Source of the DNA: Candidatus Zixiibacteriota bacterium
Lineage (GTDB): Bacteria > Zixibacteria > MSB-5A5 > GN15 > FEB-12
Direction: 5' to 3'
DNA: 64,000 bases
Assembly: GCA_024280215.1 (NCBI GenBank)
Contig: JAJRQO010000032.1
Span: forward strand, 102,703-166,702
The notes beneath the pieces are model-generated. The model saw nothing but the letters and a program-made list of their open reading frames with translations, was not told the origin of the DNA and did no database searches. Made by a program: the position numbers and the translations under genes. The first letter of the stretch is position 1; each line of letters opens with the position of its first letter. Below are positions 1 through 7,600 of this stretch, in pieces.

Positions 1-1
1 T

Positions 2-193
2 GTGAATGCTCTCAAAGAAAAAAATCTTGAATGGAAAGAACTCGATATTTGGTACTGTGTTGAACGAGTTGAAGAGCTTGAAATGGCAATTCGTGATATA
101 AACCAATTACGTTTACAAGGTGATGAAATTACCGCTCATGAAACTGAAAAAGTGCTTGAACGTATTTTTTCAAAATTAGAAGAACAGGATTAA
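2..193 (+). CDS. hypothetical protein, possibly 5'-truncated by the window edge
   Basis: The reading frame is open from the first bases of the window. A GTG at position 2 could start it, but the frame may also continue upstream, so this may be only the C-terminal 63 residues. The visible part is charged and looks helical, with many Glu and Lys residues; I see no recognisable motif. It ends 4 bases before the creatininase-family gene and was probably cotranscribed with it. I do not assign a function. Confidence 0.45.
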   Translation: MNALKEKNLEWKELDIWYCVERVEELEMAIRDINQLRLQGDEITAHETEKVLERIFSKLEEQD

Positions 194-197
194 TCGT

Positions 198-932
198 TTG
201 GAAAGAGAATTACAAAAACTTTCATGGTTGACGATTCAAAAACTTGTTCCGTCTGAAATTGATACGATTATTTTCCCTGTTGGTACGGTCGAAGCTCATG
301 GCTCTGCATGTATTGGCACCGACAATTATATTCCCGAAACAATCGCACAGGGTATTGCTGAACGTATTAATTCTTTGGTAGCTCCGACGGTGAACTACGG
401 TATTACTAAATCATTGTATCGCTATAATGGTGGTTCGACGATAAAACCAGAAACATTTCAATTATATGTTCGAGATATTCTTGATTCATTTGTTGACAGC
501 GGATTTAAAAATATAATTCTTATGAACGGTCACGGTGGCAACAACGCTGCTCTCAAGCCTGTCGCATACGAATTTCATAAAGAACAATCTGCCAATATTG
601 CTGTCATTCATTGGTGGGAATTGTGTGCAGATATGACCGATAAGTTTTTTGGTCATGCTGGTGGTCACGCAGGTACTGATGAAACTGCGATGGTACAAGC
701 GATTGACGAAAAGCTTGCAGACAAAGCGACCTACGACCCTGAACTTGCTTATACGTTTAAGCTGGGTGCTGATGTCTATCCTGTGCCGGGTTCGATACTT
801 CTGTATAAAGAGGGAGAGGGCTATCCTAACTTTGATGTCAAGCAGGCGAAAGAATACCGCAAAAAAGTTGTTGAAACTGTCGGTGACTTTTGCGAAATGG
901 TGCTTGGTCGTTGGAAAAAATTTGGGCTGTAG
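198..932 (+). CDS. creatininase family amidohydrolase
   Basis: A 244-residue protein of the creatininase superfamily, metal-dependent enzymes that hydrolyse cyclic or linear amides; the family includes creatinine amidohydrolase, a riboflavin-pathway enzyme and MftE-type peptidases. The metal-ligand pattern is visible: E32-x-H34 in VEAHG, D42 in GTDNYIP, H112 in NGHGGN and E162 in GTDET. The length is normal for the family. The start is a TTG 4 bases after the preceding stop, with only a weak ribosome binding site. The substrate cannot be inferred, since no mycofactocin or deazaflavin genes are nearby. The gene is the last of its operon; a palindromic repeat begins 22 bases after its stop. Confidence 0.85.
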   Translation: MERELQKLSWLTIQKLVPSEIDTIIFPVGTVEAHGSACIGTDNYIPETIAQGIAERINSLVAPTVNYGITKSLYRYNGGSTIKPETFQLYVRDILDSFVDSGFKNIILMNGHGGNNAALKPVAYEFHKEQSANIAVIHWWELCADMTDKFFGHAGGHAGTDETAMVQAIDEKLADKATYDPELAYTFKLGADVYPVPGSILLYKEGEGYPNFDVKQAKEYRKKVVETVGDFCEMVLGRWKKFGL

Positions 933-953
933 GGACAAACACACTTGCCTAAT

Positions 954-981
954 GTCATTCCCAACTTGATTGGGAATCCAG
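954..981. repeat. dRS3-like palindromic repeat, copy 1
   Basis: A 28-bp imperfect palindrome with arms ATTCCCAA and TTGGGAAT around a short centre, flanked by GTC and CCAG. Its reverse complement is identical over all 28 bases to 18447-18474. The plan ATTCCC-spacer-GGGAAT resembles the neisserial dRS3 element and similar dispersed repeats in other bacteria. It lies just downstream of the creatininase-family gene and could fold at the 3' end of that mRNA, but has no T-tract. Confidence 0.7.
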
Positions 982-1079
982 TCTTTATACTTTTTCTCTA
1001 TAATCTCCTCACATTCTTAGTGTTACAGCGAATTGGGTTTGTTTTCTCATTTTTTATTTTTCTTGATTTGTCTGTTTTC

Positions 1080-1146
1080 AAAATGGGTTCGTTTCTCACA
1101 GGCTGAAGCCTGATTTATTAATTATAAAATGGGTTCGTTTCTCACA
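1080..1146. repeat. pair of 21-bp direct repeats in a non-coding gap
   Basis: The same 21 bases, containing ATGGGTTCGTTTCTCACA, occur at 1080-1100 and 1126-1146, a 46-bp period. A degenerate third copy is visible around 1031-1050. A small palindrome AGGCT-GA-AGCCT sits between the two exact copies at 1100-1111. The 933-1400 gap holds no convincing gene: only this array, the dRS3-like palindrome and the inverted repeat at 1237-1257. Confidence 0.65.
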
Positions 1147-1236
1147 TTTAGGGAACCTTAAACTTCTATTTTTCATAATTTTTTAGACTTAATCAAAACA
1201 GACGCAGGGTGTTACAGAGAAATGGCTTTGGCTGAA

Positions 1237-1257
1237 AAAATGGCTTAAAGCCATTTT
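1237..1257. repeat. perfect 10-bp inverted repeat
   Basis: Arms AAAATGGCTT and AAGCCATTTT are separated by one base. The A-rich and T-rich ends make a weak bidirectional terminator possible, but the stem core is short and the T-run is broken by a C. It lies in the gap between the creatininase-family gene and the insertion sequence. Confidence 0.5.
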
Positions 1258-1400
1258 CGTTTATTAAATTTGTAGTGTTTTTGTGCATCGATTTTCTCTT
1301 TCAAAATTTAGTCGTTCATTGAAAGGAATGTGTTGCGAATGTGGTGAAATGCTGTAGGGAATTTGGAAGTGATTTCTAGGGGCAGACGAGGGCTGTATAG

Positions 1401-2665
1401 TATCATAAGATGCATTACAGTTTGTATCATGACATGCATTACACATTAGGTATATTGAAACTCAAATGATAGGAGATTAGATATGCCATGGGAAACGTCA
1501 AGTGTTATGGAAAAACGTATAGAATTCGTGATATTAGCCAATCAAGAAAGTGTTAATTTCCGTAGTTTATGTAATAACTTCGGTATCAGTCGTCCGACCG
1601 GTTATCGGTGGGTAGAACGGTACCGTGAGACAAACAGTTTATCAACTTTATCAGAATATTCACGTTGTCCTCATCGCATTGCCAATAAAACCTCACCAGA
1701 GAATGAACGTCGTGTCATAGAGTTACGTCTAAAGTATGGTTGGGGAGCAAAAAAGATTCGTGTTTTGCTGTTACGCAATGGTTTAGATATGAAAGTTGCT
1801 ACTATTAACCGCATCTTAAAACGAAACAACTTCATAGATGTCAAAGATTCCCATCGTCCTGCTTTGAAGCGTTTTGAGCGTGAGCATCCTAATGAGCTGT
1901 GGCAGATGGATTTTAAGGGTGATTATCCTTCAGAGTCAGGTCGTTGTTATCCGTTGTCTCTTTTAGATGATCATAGTCGGTATGCGGTTGGCTTGTATGC
2001 CCTTAAACATCAAGACACCGAAACAGTCTTGTTAATGCATTTCAAACTTATGGGCTACCCGATGCGATACTAACAGACCATGGTGTTCCTTGGTGGAGTA
2101 ATAGTAATAACCAAGGTTTGACTCGTTTATCAGTTCGTTTAATCAATCAAGGTATCAAACTATATTTTTGTGGTATCAGACATCCCCAGACACAGGGTAA
2201 AGTAGAACGGTTTCATCGTACTTTAGAACATGCTGTTCGACATCACGGTCGACCTTCAACACTCACAGAATGGAGTAAACTGCTTGAGTTCTTTCTTAAT
2301 GAATACAACCATATTCGTCCTCACGAAGCACTTTCAATGGATACTCCCAATCAACATTATCAACCAAGTAAGAAAGTGTATAATCCAAATCCTAAAACAT
2401 GGGAATATCCTGAAGGTTCTATCGTAGAAAGGCTTAATACTCGTGGATGGTTAGGGAAAAGTAGAACACGATATTTTGTTAGTGAAGCTTTGGCTGGACA
2501 ACAGGTCAGAGTAGAACAAGTCGAAAAGAAACTGATAGTTAGTTACAGACAAATGTATGTCAGAGAAATAGATATTATAACAGGGAAATCAGTATCATTG
2601 CTGACTCCTATAAATTAAAAAGTGTAATGCATGTGCTGATACATAGTGTAACATATCTCTTGACA
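1401..2665 (+). mobile_element. IS481-family-like insertion sequence (inactive)
   Basis: A roughly 1.26-kb element containing one transposase gene. Terminal inverted repeats align without gaps over 44 bp (1401-1444 against the complement of 2622-2665), about 34 of 44 matching, with the inner 12 bases identical. The left end carries two tandem copies of a 20-bp motif with a 24-bp period (1400-1419 and 1424-1443, two mismatches); the right end shows a weaker version of the same arrangement. This suggests paired transposase binding sites at each end. I see no clear target-site duplication. The size fits IS481 members. The transposase is frameshifted, so the copy is probably dead unless mobilised in trans. 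Confidence 0.75.
1483..2618 (+). pseudogene. IS481-like DDE transposase, frameshifted
   Basis: Two adjacent frames together encode one transposase. The first (1483-2073) has an N-terminal helix-turn-helix region and the first catalytic Asp in LWQMDFKGDY. After the break, the second frame gives the second Asp in AILTDHGVPWW and the Glu in QGKVERFHRTL, then the C-terminal region to 2618. The change of frame lies near 2040-2050 and equals loss of one base; the second frame reads in register from about 2043, well before its first ATG at 2118. IS481 transposases are normally a single frame, so I read this as a mutation or base-calling error rather than programmed frameshifting. The ATG at 1483 has GGAGATTAG upstream. 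Confidence 0.8.
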
Positions 2666-2879
2666 CTTTACAACGAGGGCGTCTGCCGCCCACAAATCCC
2701 GTAACCGGCTTTGTCTTTTTTTGTCTGCATACATATATGCTATTAATTTCAGTACTGTTAAGCAAGACCTTTTTCAACAAGCCAAGGGGTGGGGCACCCG
2801 TGCCGGGGATGCTGTGGGAGGAGTTGGGGATGACATTGATGAGCATAATTCGACAAGCTCAGCATGACAAGCGATTGAA

Positions 2880-2906
2880 GTCGGAACCACAGGGGTTTCG
2901 ACCTAC
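2880..2906. repeat. 27-bp hairpin repeat (GTAGGTC family), copy 1
   Basis: The stem arms are GTCGGAACC and GGTTTCGAC, followed by CTAC. On the minus strand it matches the elements at 16409-16435 and 19455-19481. In this copy one stem position is a G-T/G-U wobble; in the other two the variable positions are fully paired. Confidence 0.7.
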
Positions 2907-2916
2907 AAAAGCTATA

Positions 2917-2943
2917 CTGGATCCCCGATCAAGTCGGGGATGG
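2917..2943. repeat. dRS3-like palindromic repeat, copy 2 (G+C variant)
   Basis: Same architecture as 18447-18474 (CTGG, arm, centre ATCAAG, arm), but the arms read ATCCCCG and CGGGGAT in place of ATTCCCA and TGGGAAT. The two A-T to G-C changes occur on both sides of the stem, so pairing is kept. Confidence 0.7.
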
Positions 2944-2988
2944 TGTAGGGTGAGGAACAGGCATGCCAGTTCCCTACAAATTAATTAG

Positions 2989-3798
2989 TTAAAACTTATC
3001 GATGTAGTTGATTCGGATTTCGCGGGTGATTGAGTCGGAATCTCTACGGTTGATAAACAAATCTTTGGCAATAGCTTCCAGTTCCAAATTATCAGTGAAC
3101 AACCATTTTATTCCAATGTTGAAATAGCCACGTCCTTTACCACCAAATTCGTTTGCAGATATTCCATCGGGAAGAGTTGAGCGGTCATCGTTGAGCCCTA
3201 AATCATATTCTGCGATAAAGGCAAGGTTATATTGGAAAGTCGCATCGAAACCTCCAAAGAAATTGAGGTCATCTTCTTTGTCAAACCTGTTTTCCTGTGA
3301 ATAGTTTATTCCAAAATGCCAGCCTGCTGTCCATTGGTAAAAATAAAACGAGCGTGAAGCGACAACATAGAATCCTCGAGACTTAAATGTGTATCGTTCA
3401 TAAGAACTAATATAGGTACCGTTTCCTTGAGAAGAAAAACCAAATGTATCCCCAGGGAAATATTCAAGTTCGTCGATTAATCGAAATTTAAGGTTGAACT
3501 CTATTGACGGATTCCAGTCTGGGGCGACATTTGAAAGGATAGCATCACCACCATACGATATTCCGATAGTAAGACGATTGGAAAGTCCGATGTCGGTATT
3601 TACAATTGAGCCACCACCTGGGTATATACGGAAACCAATATTGTAGTTGCCACGGGGAAGTGTACCAGCAGTTGGAAGATCGACGAGCCATCTTGGCGGG
3701 ATGTCGTACATTGAGGTCGCGGTTTCATCTTGGGCGTGTGATAATTTTGGAGTGAATGCGATTAAGCATACAATTATTAATAGATATATTTTCTTCAT
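2989..3798 (-). CDS. secreted, probable outer-membrane beta-barrel protein of unknown function
   Basis: A 269-residue protein with a clear signal peptide (residues 1-22, cut after SHA). The mature part has alternating aromatic and polar strands with many Gly and Tyr residues, for example around NYNIGFRIYPGGG and FNIGIKWLFTDN, as expected for a transmembrane beta-barrel. I chose the ATG at 3798 because AAAGGAATTCTA precedes it and the signal peptide follows at once; the frame is open further upstream but that part runs through a palindromic repeat. A good promoter lies 37 bases upstream. The specific family is not recognised. Transcribed alone, downstream of pabBC on the same strand. Confidence 0.75.
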   Translation of the reverse strand: MKKIYLLIIVCLIAFTPKLSHAQDETATSMYDIPPRWLVDLPTAGTLPRGNYNIGFRIYPGGGSIVNTDIGLSNRLTIGISYGGDAILSNVAPDWNPSIEFNLKFRLIDELEYFPGDTFGFSSQGNGTYISSYERYTFKSRGFYVVASRSFYFYQWTAGWHFGINYSQENRFDKEDDLNFFGGFDATFQYNLAFIAEYDLGLNDDRSTLPDGISANEFGGKGRGYFNIGIKWLFTDNLELEAIAKDLFINRRDSDSITREIRINYIDKF

Positions 3799-3834
3799 TA
3801 GAATTCCTTTTCTATTTAAAGTTCTTACAAAAGA

Positions 3835-3864
3835 AGTATAGAAAAGTTCATGGTATAATGTCAA
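3835..3864 (-). promoter_or_regulatory. sigma70-type promoter for the outer-membrane protein gene
   Basis: Read on the minus strand: a -35 box TTGACA (3859-3864), an 18-bp spacer, then a -10 box TATACT (3835-3840). The predicted start lies about 30 bases before the ATG at 3798. The -35 box matches consensus exactly. Confidence 0.6.
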
Positions 3865-3901
3865 TTTAAAAACTTGGATATTAAATTTGTCATTCAAGAC
3901 C

Positions 3902-3968
3902 CTTCGACTCCGCTCAGGGTGACTTGAATGCGATAACTTATAATCTGCCATGCTGAGCGGAGTCGAAG
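3902..3968. repeat. 16-bp perfect inverted repeat of the CTTCGACTCCGCTCAG type
   Basis: CTTCGACTCCGCTCAG at 3902-3917 returns as its exact reverse complement at 3953-3968. The first arm is itself nested in a shorter hairpin (CATTCAAG at 3891-3898 against CTTGAATG at 3923-3930). It lies between the pabC stop and the promoter of the next gene, so it may act as transcription punctuation, though no T-tract follows. Related fragments occur near 2849 and 18503. Confidence 0.65.
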
Positions 3969-3982
3969 TATGTTCAGCTGTT

Positions 3983-4834
3983 TTAAATTAAGCCAGCAAG
4001 TTTTTCAAATCTTGTATAGAGTGTTGAGGCAAGCTGTCCATCTGAAATTGTATGCATCTTGTTACCAAGTTTGATTTTTGAAATTGGAAGTACAAATTTG
4101 AGCGATGAGGTGATGAAAACTTCATCCGCTTTGAGGAGGGTTTCAAGTTTGCCGTTTTTTTCGATTATTGTATAGCCGATTTTTTTAGCTTCACGAATCA
4201 AAATTTTGCGGGTGATACCCTCAAGACAACCTGCGGTAAGTGGAGGAGTGTAGATTTTGTTTTTCTTGACCCAAAAGATATTTGCAGATGTAACCTCGGC
4301 TACTTGGTCTTTTCCGTTGAGCATCAGAGCATCATCGCACTTTCTTTTATGAGCAAGCTTTAAAGCGACGGCATGAATGGCATACGAGATAGTTTTGATT
4401 CGTCTGAATTCGGAATCTTGGTCAATACGAAACTCGGAGACATTAACAACGAAAGGTTTTGTCAGCATCGTATGTGGAGATGCGGATAAAATAACTTGTG
4501 GCTTACCTTGTACACCTACCCATCGTGCAGCTTCGCCAGAGGTAAATGTAAGACGAAGTTTTGTGATTTTATCTGGGTGTGCTTTGACGGTTTTAATCAT
4601 CCATTTGATAAGAGTTGCTTTGTCAATAGGTAGTTTGAGTCCCATCACTTTGGCACCTTTGTAGAGCCGTTTGATATGGTCGTTCATGAAAATAATATTA
4701 TCGTCGATTGCTAAAAAAGTTTCAAATATCCCGTCTGCGTATAATAGTGAGTTGTCAAAGACCGAAATTTTATCATTACCACGTTTGACAATTTTGCCAT
4801 TGATGGTTGTTACGGTGTGTAACGAATTATTCAT
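3983..4834 (-). CDS. pabC: class IV PLP aminotransferase-fold protein, probable aminodeoxychorismate lyase
   Basis: A 283-residue fold-type IV PLP enzyme. It probably converts 4-amino-4-deoxychorismate to 4-aminobenzoate plus pyruvate in folate synthesis. Family marks: the RIKTISY segment holding the likely PLP lysine, the VAEVTSANIFWVK segment, and the GCLEGITRKIL phosphate-binding segment. Branched-chain and D-amino-acid aminotransferases share this fold, so the assignment rests partly on context: the start overlaps the end of pabB by 8 bases in the same operon. Length is slightly above E. coli PabC and typical of the superfamily. Confidence 0.8.
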   Translation of the reverse strand: MNNSLHTVTTINGKIVKRGNDKISVFDNSLLYADGIFETFLAIDDNIIFMNDHIKRLYKGAKVMGLKLPIDKATLIKWMIKTVKAHPDKITKLRLTFTSGEAARWVGVQGKPQVILSASPHTMLTKPFVVNVSEFRIDQDSEFRRIKTISYAIHAVALKLAHKRKCDDALMLNGKDQVAEVTSANIFWVKKNKIYTPPLTAGCLEGITRKILIREAKKIGYTIIEKNGKLETLLKADEVFITSSLKFVLPISKIKLGNKMHTISDGQLASTLYTRFEKLAGLI

Positions 4835-6098
4835 CTTGTAATCCTACTGCTTTAAATAAATTTTTAGCTTTGAGGAGCATTTCGTCGTATTCTTTGTCAG
4901 GGTCTGAGTCTGCGACAATGCCACCACCAGCGTGGATGAAGTATGAGTCGTCTTTGTGATAGATTGTTCGTATGGCGATGTTGAAATCGGATTTTTCTTT
5001 AGTCATATAACCGATTGAACCAGTATAAACAAATCGAGGTGTTTCTTCTAACTCGTTTATGATTTCGATTGCTCGTTTTTTCGGAGCCCCTGTGATAGAA
5101 CCACCAGGGATTATAGCATCTATAATGTTTGAAAATGATATATCATTTTTTAATTTTGCTGAGATGTCAGCAACAAGATGAATGAGCGATGAGTATATCT
5201 CAGGTTTGAAAAGTGAATCAACATTGACAGTTCCTGTTTGAGCAATCTTACCTAAGTCGTTCCGCATCAGATCGACAATCATGAGTAGTTCGGCTTTATC
5301 TTTTTCAGAGTTTAAAAGAGTCTCAAGATTTGTTTTTTGTTTTGTGGTAGTATTGCCTAAGGCAATAGTGCCTTTGATAGGGCTGGTTGAAATTTTGTCA
5401 CTGTCTATTTTGAACATTCTCTCTGGCGAAGATGACAAAATTTGGTAGTTTCCAAAATTGAGATATGCTGAGTACGGTGCTGGGTTTAATTTTCTCAAGT
5501 TTTCATACACTTCAAATGGTGTCAGGGGAGAGGATAACTCAAATCGTGAGGTAAAGTTTGCCTGATAGATATCCCCCTCTTTAATATGGCTTTTAATTTT
5601 GAGAACTTTTTTGACATACTCGTCTTTAGGTATTTGTTTTTTTATAACAACATTTTTAACCTCAGTTTTTGAGGTTTCTTTGTTATCTATAGATTCAATA
5701 GCAATCTGAGATATCTTTTCATATAACAGAAAGCGAGTTGAGGGAAGGTTATTTGTTGTTTTATTATGAATATAAAATTTATCAAGAGTCGATTCATAGG
5801 AGATATAACCGACTGCACATAAATCAAATTGATGTACCAATTGTTCAACGACATTATAAATATTTGAATCTGATGAACTGAATTCTAATGTATTAGAAAA
5901 TTGTTTAATATGCATCTTACCGTTTAATTCATAAATATCGGCAATCGGGTTTGAGAGCAGAAACGAATTATGCCCTTTATTGCCGATTTTCATCGAAGAA
6001 TCGAGCCATGCAAAGCCGAATTTGGACGAATTTTCTTTAATAGAGTCAAATTCTTTGTTTTTACAGATTTCTGTTCTTTTTTCTAATTTCGTATGCAT
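4827..6098 (-). CDS. pabB: aminodeoxychorismate synthase component I
   Basis: A 423-residue chorismate-binding enzyme that aminates chorismate to 4-amino-4-deoxychorismate, the first step to 4-aminobenzoate. The C-terminal two thirds carries the family motifs: SPIKGTIALG, LLMIVDLMRNDLGK, the IPGGSITGAPKKRA active-site loop and FIHAGGGIVADSDPDKE. The N-terminal third is weakly conserved. PIKG with Lys at the catalytic position favours PabB-type over anthranilate synthase TrpE. The glutaminase partner PabA is not in this window, so it must lie elsewhere or be shared with TrpG. Divergent from the ECF sigma gene across a 262-bp gap. Confidence 0.88.
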   Translation of the reverse strand: MHTKLEKRTEICKNKEFDSIKENSSKFGFAWLDSSMKIGNKGHNSFLLSNPIADIYELNGKMHIKQFSNTLEFSSSDSNIYNVVEQLVHQFDLCAVGYISYESTLDKFYIHNKTTNNLPSTRFLLYEKISQIAIESIDNKETSKTEVKNVVIKKQIPKDEYVKKVLKIKSHIKEGDIYQANFTSRFELSSPLTPFEVYENLRKLNPAPYSAYLNFGNYQILSSSPERMFKIDSDKISTSPIKGTIALGNTTTKQKTNLETLLNSEKDKAELLMIVDLMRNDLGKIAQTGTVNVDSLFKPEIYSSLIHLVADISAKLKNDISFSNIIDAIIPGGSITGAPKKRAIEIINELEETPRFVYTGSIGYMTKEKSDFNIAIRTIYHKDDSYFIHAGGGIVADSDPDKEYDEMLLKAKNLFKAVGLQDE

Positions 6099-6360
6099 AG
6101 TGGCTTCAAATTATAAAAAATGTCCTAATTGTCAAGTTGTATGAAGTAAATAGCCCCAAGCAAACATCAGAACGGCTAAATAGCTGAATTTGAGATAATT
6201 ATGTTATATTTGCTGAAAATAGCTGTTTTTTCTTTGAAAACTGGTAAAATATGGTAAATTATTGTATCGGAATAGTATACGTCTCATAATATTTCTTGTT
6301 TTTTTGGAACTATTTGGCGTTTCGATGGTATTATTATTAAACGAATAACAAAGGTGACAT

Positions 6361-6963
6361 ATGAGTAAACCGACAGAAAAAGATATTGATTTTGCCTTAA
6401 TGAGAGCTATCCAGAATGGTGACATGGTTTCATTTAATGATATGGTAGATCGATATAAAGATCGTCTTATGAATGTAATCGGCAGGATGTTATCATCAAC
6501 AGAAGAAGCCGAAGATGTGGTTCAGGAGACATTTGTACGTGTATATCAACACCGTCAATCGTTTAATTTTCAACATTGTTTTTCAACGTGGATATATACA
6601 ATAGCTCTGAATTTAGCACGTAATGAATTACGCAAGAGAAAGAAATTCAAGTTTTTAGAAATATCAGAAATGCAAGGAAACGAAAAAGAATTCGCAATTG
6701 AAATGAAGCTTCCATCTCGTTTACCTGAAATTTTAAAAGCGGCCATCGGTGAACTTCCTGAAAAATATAAAACAGCATTTATGCTTCGGGATATACAAGA
6801 GTTTCCGTATGAAGAAGTCGCCACAATATTATCAGTTCCTCTTGGAACAGTAAAGTCACGAGTTAATCGTGCCAGAATGATGTTAAGAGAAAAGTTATCC
6901 CCAAAACTGGAGAGTCATAATGCGTTGTCAAAAAGTACGCTCTTACCTGTCGGCTTATTGTAA
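6361..6963 (+). CDS. ECF-family RNA polymerase sigma factor (sigma-E type)
   Basis: A 200-residue sigma70-family factor with regions 2 and 4 only. Region 2 includes EEAEDVVQETFVRVYQH and FSTWIYTIALNLARNELRKRKK; region 4 includes LPEKYKTAFMLRDIQEFPYEEVA and the helix-turn-helix GTVKSRVNRARMMLREKL. It directs RNA polymerase to a small regulon, usually in envelope stress. AAAGGTGAC precedes the ATG. The last 44 bases overlap the anti-sigma gene, implying translational coupling. Members of this class often transcribe their own operon; a GGAAC at 6306 is suggestive but no good -10 box follows. Confidence 0.9.
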   Translation: MSKPTEKDIDFALMRAIQNGDMVSFNDMVDRYKDRLMNVIGRMLSSTEEAEDVVQETFVRVYQHRQSFNFQHCFSTWIYTIALNLARNELRKRKKFKFLEISEMQGNEKEFAIEMKLPSRLPEILKAAIGELPEKYKTAFMLRDIQEFPYEEVATILSVPLGTVKSRVNRARMMLREKLSPKLESHNALSKSTLLPVGLL

Positions 6964-7600
6964 TGATGAGTTAGCGGGACGTAAGAAGCTTGCGGTTGAC
7001 GAGCATCTATCGACCTGTGCTCTCTGCCGTAAAGAGGAATCATTATATAATGCGATGTTTGTCGCAAAGGCTGAGATTCCATCATTAGAAGTTTCCAAAG
7101 ATTTTAATAACAGTTTATTAAATAGAATTGCCAATGAACGATTTGCTGAGACACGAACAAAAGCGTATCATCCACAGAATCCTCCTCTGATGGCTTGGTC
7201 AAAAGTTGTCCCAGCAGTTGCATCGGCATTTGTTGTTGTCTTTACATTGTTTACACTTTTTTCAGGTGACGAACAAATCAATTCAACTAATTTCGCTAAT
7301 TTGGGAAATAGTCTTGATGATTCATATTTGACTGCACAACCTACCAATAACCCAAATATGAATAAAAATTGGTCACTTGATAATCATTTAGCAAAAGTCG
7401 AACGAAGCAATCGTATTTCTCGGAATATGATGCCAACTGAATCTTTTTCTGGTAATCAGAATATGTCGCTCGCATCGGTGAAGTCACGTAGCAATACGCA
7501 AGTACCGTATGTGACAACATATTATAAGGTTCGTAAAGTTATTCGTCTTCGTCTGATTCCTCACACTGACTCCATCAAGGAGGTAAACGGGGAATACTAA
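6920..7600 (+). CDS. zinc-finger anti-sigma factor, membrane-anchored
   Basis: A 226-residue protein starting inside the sigma gene. Residues 1-40 form a zinc-binding anti-sigma domain with H29-x3-C33-x2-C36. A single membrane segment runs at about residues 94-115, so the N-terminus is cytoplasmic and the C-terminal 110 residues (rich in Asn and Ser) are in the periplasm. It should hold the ECF factor inactive until a signal releases it. The stop overlaps the ATG of the HtrA-like gene by one base (TAATG), so all three genes form one translationally coupled unit. Confidence 0.85.
   Translation: MRCQKVRSYLSAYCNDELAGRKKLAVDEHLSTCALCRKEESLYNAMFVAKAEIPSLEVSKDFNNSLLNRIANERFAETRTKAYHPQNPPLMAWSKVVPAVASAFVVVFTLFTLFSGDEQINSTNFANLGNSLDDSYLTAQPTNNPNMNKNWSLDNHLAKVERSNRISRNMMPTESFSGNQNMSLASVKSRSNTQVPYVTTYYKVRKVIRLRLIPHTDSIKEVNGEY

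Larger units (their letters stand above)
2666..2988. repeat. non-coding mosaic of palindromic elements
   Basis: No supported gene. The stretch is a patchwork of hairpin-forming pieces: a small GGGCG/CGCCC stem near 2680, a fragment resembling the TTCGACAAGCTCAG type near 2849, a 27-bp hairpin at 2880-2906, a dRS3-like palindrome at 2917-2943, and a palindrome with arms GGAAC and GTTCC around GGCATGCC at 2954-2973. The base composition is visibly richer in G+C than that of the flanking genes. It abuts the right end of the insertion sequence. Confidence 0.6.

Noticed and set aside
486..944. 152-codon minus-strand open frame opposite the creatininase-family gene
   Set aside because: Antisense shadow of a clear coding gene; composition is not protein-like and there is no ribosome site.
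1080..1146. Possible CRISPR-like array from the 21-bp repeats
   Set aside because: Only two exact copies and no cas genes; spacing does not repeat further.
1264..1446. 60-codon minus-strand frame at the left edge of the insertion sequence
   Set aside because: It crosses the IS terminal repeat, has no ribosome site and has His/Cys/Asn-rich, non-protein-like composition.
2030..2080. Programmed frameshift in the IS transposase
   Set aside because: No clear slippery heptamer or stop-signal arrangement, and IS481 transposases are normally one frame; a lesion is simpler.
2595..2988. Two 83-codon open frames, one per strand, in the repeat mosaic
   Set aside because: They run through palindromic repeats and carry no known motif; peptide content reflects repeat sequence.
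6306..6335. GGAAC resembling an ECF -35 box before the sigma gene
   Set aside because: No convincing -10 element at 16-17 bases; too weak to call a promoter.
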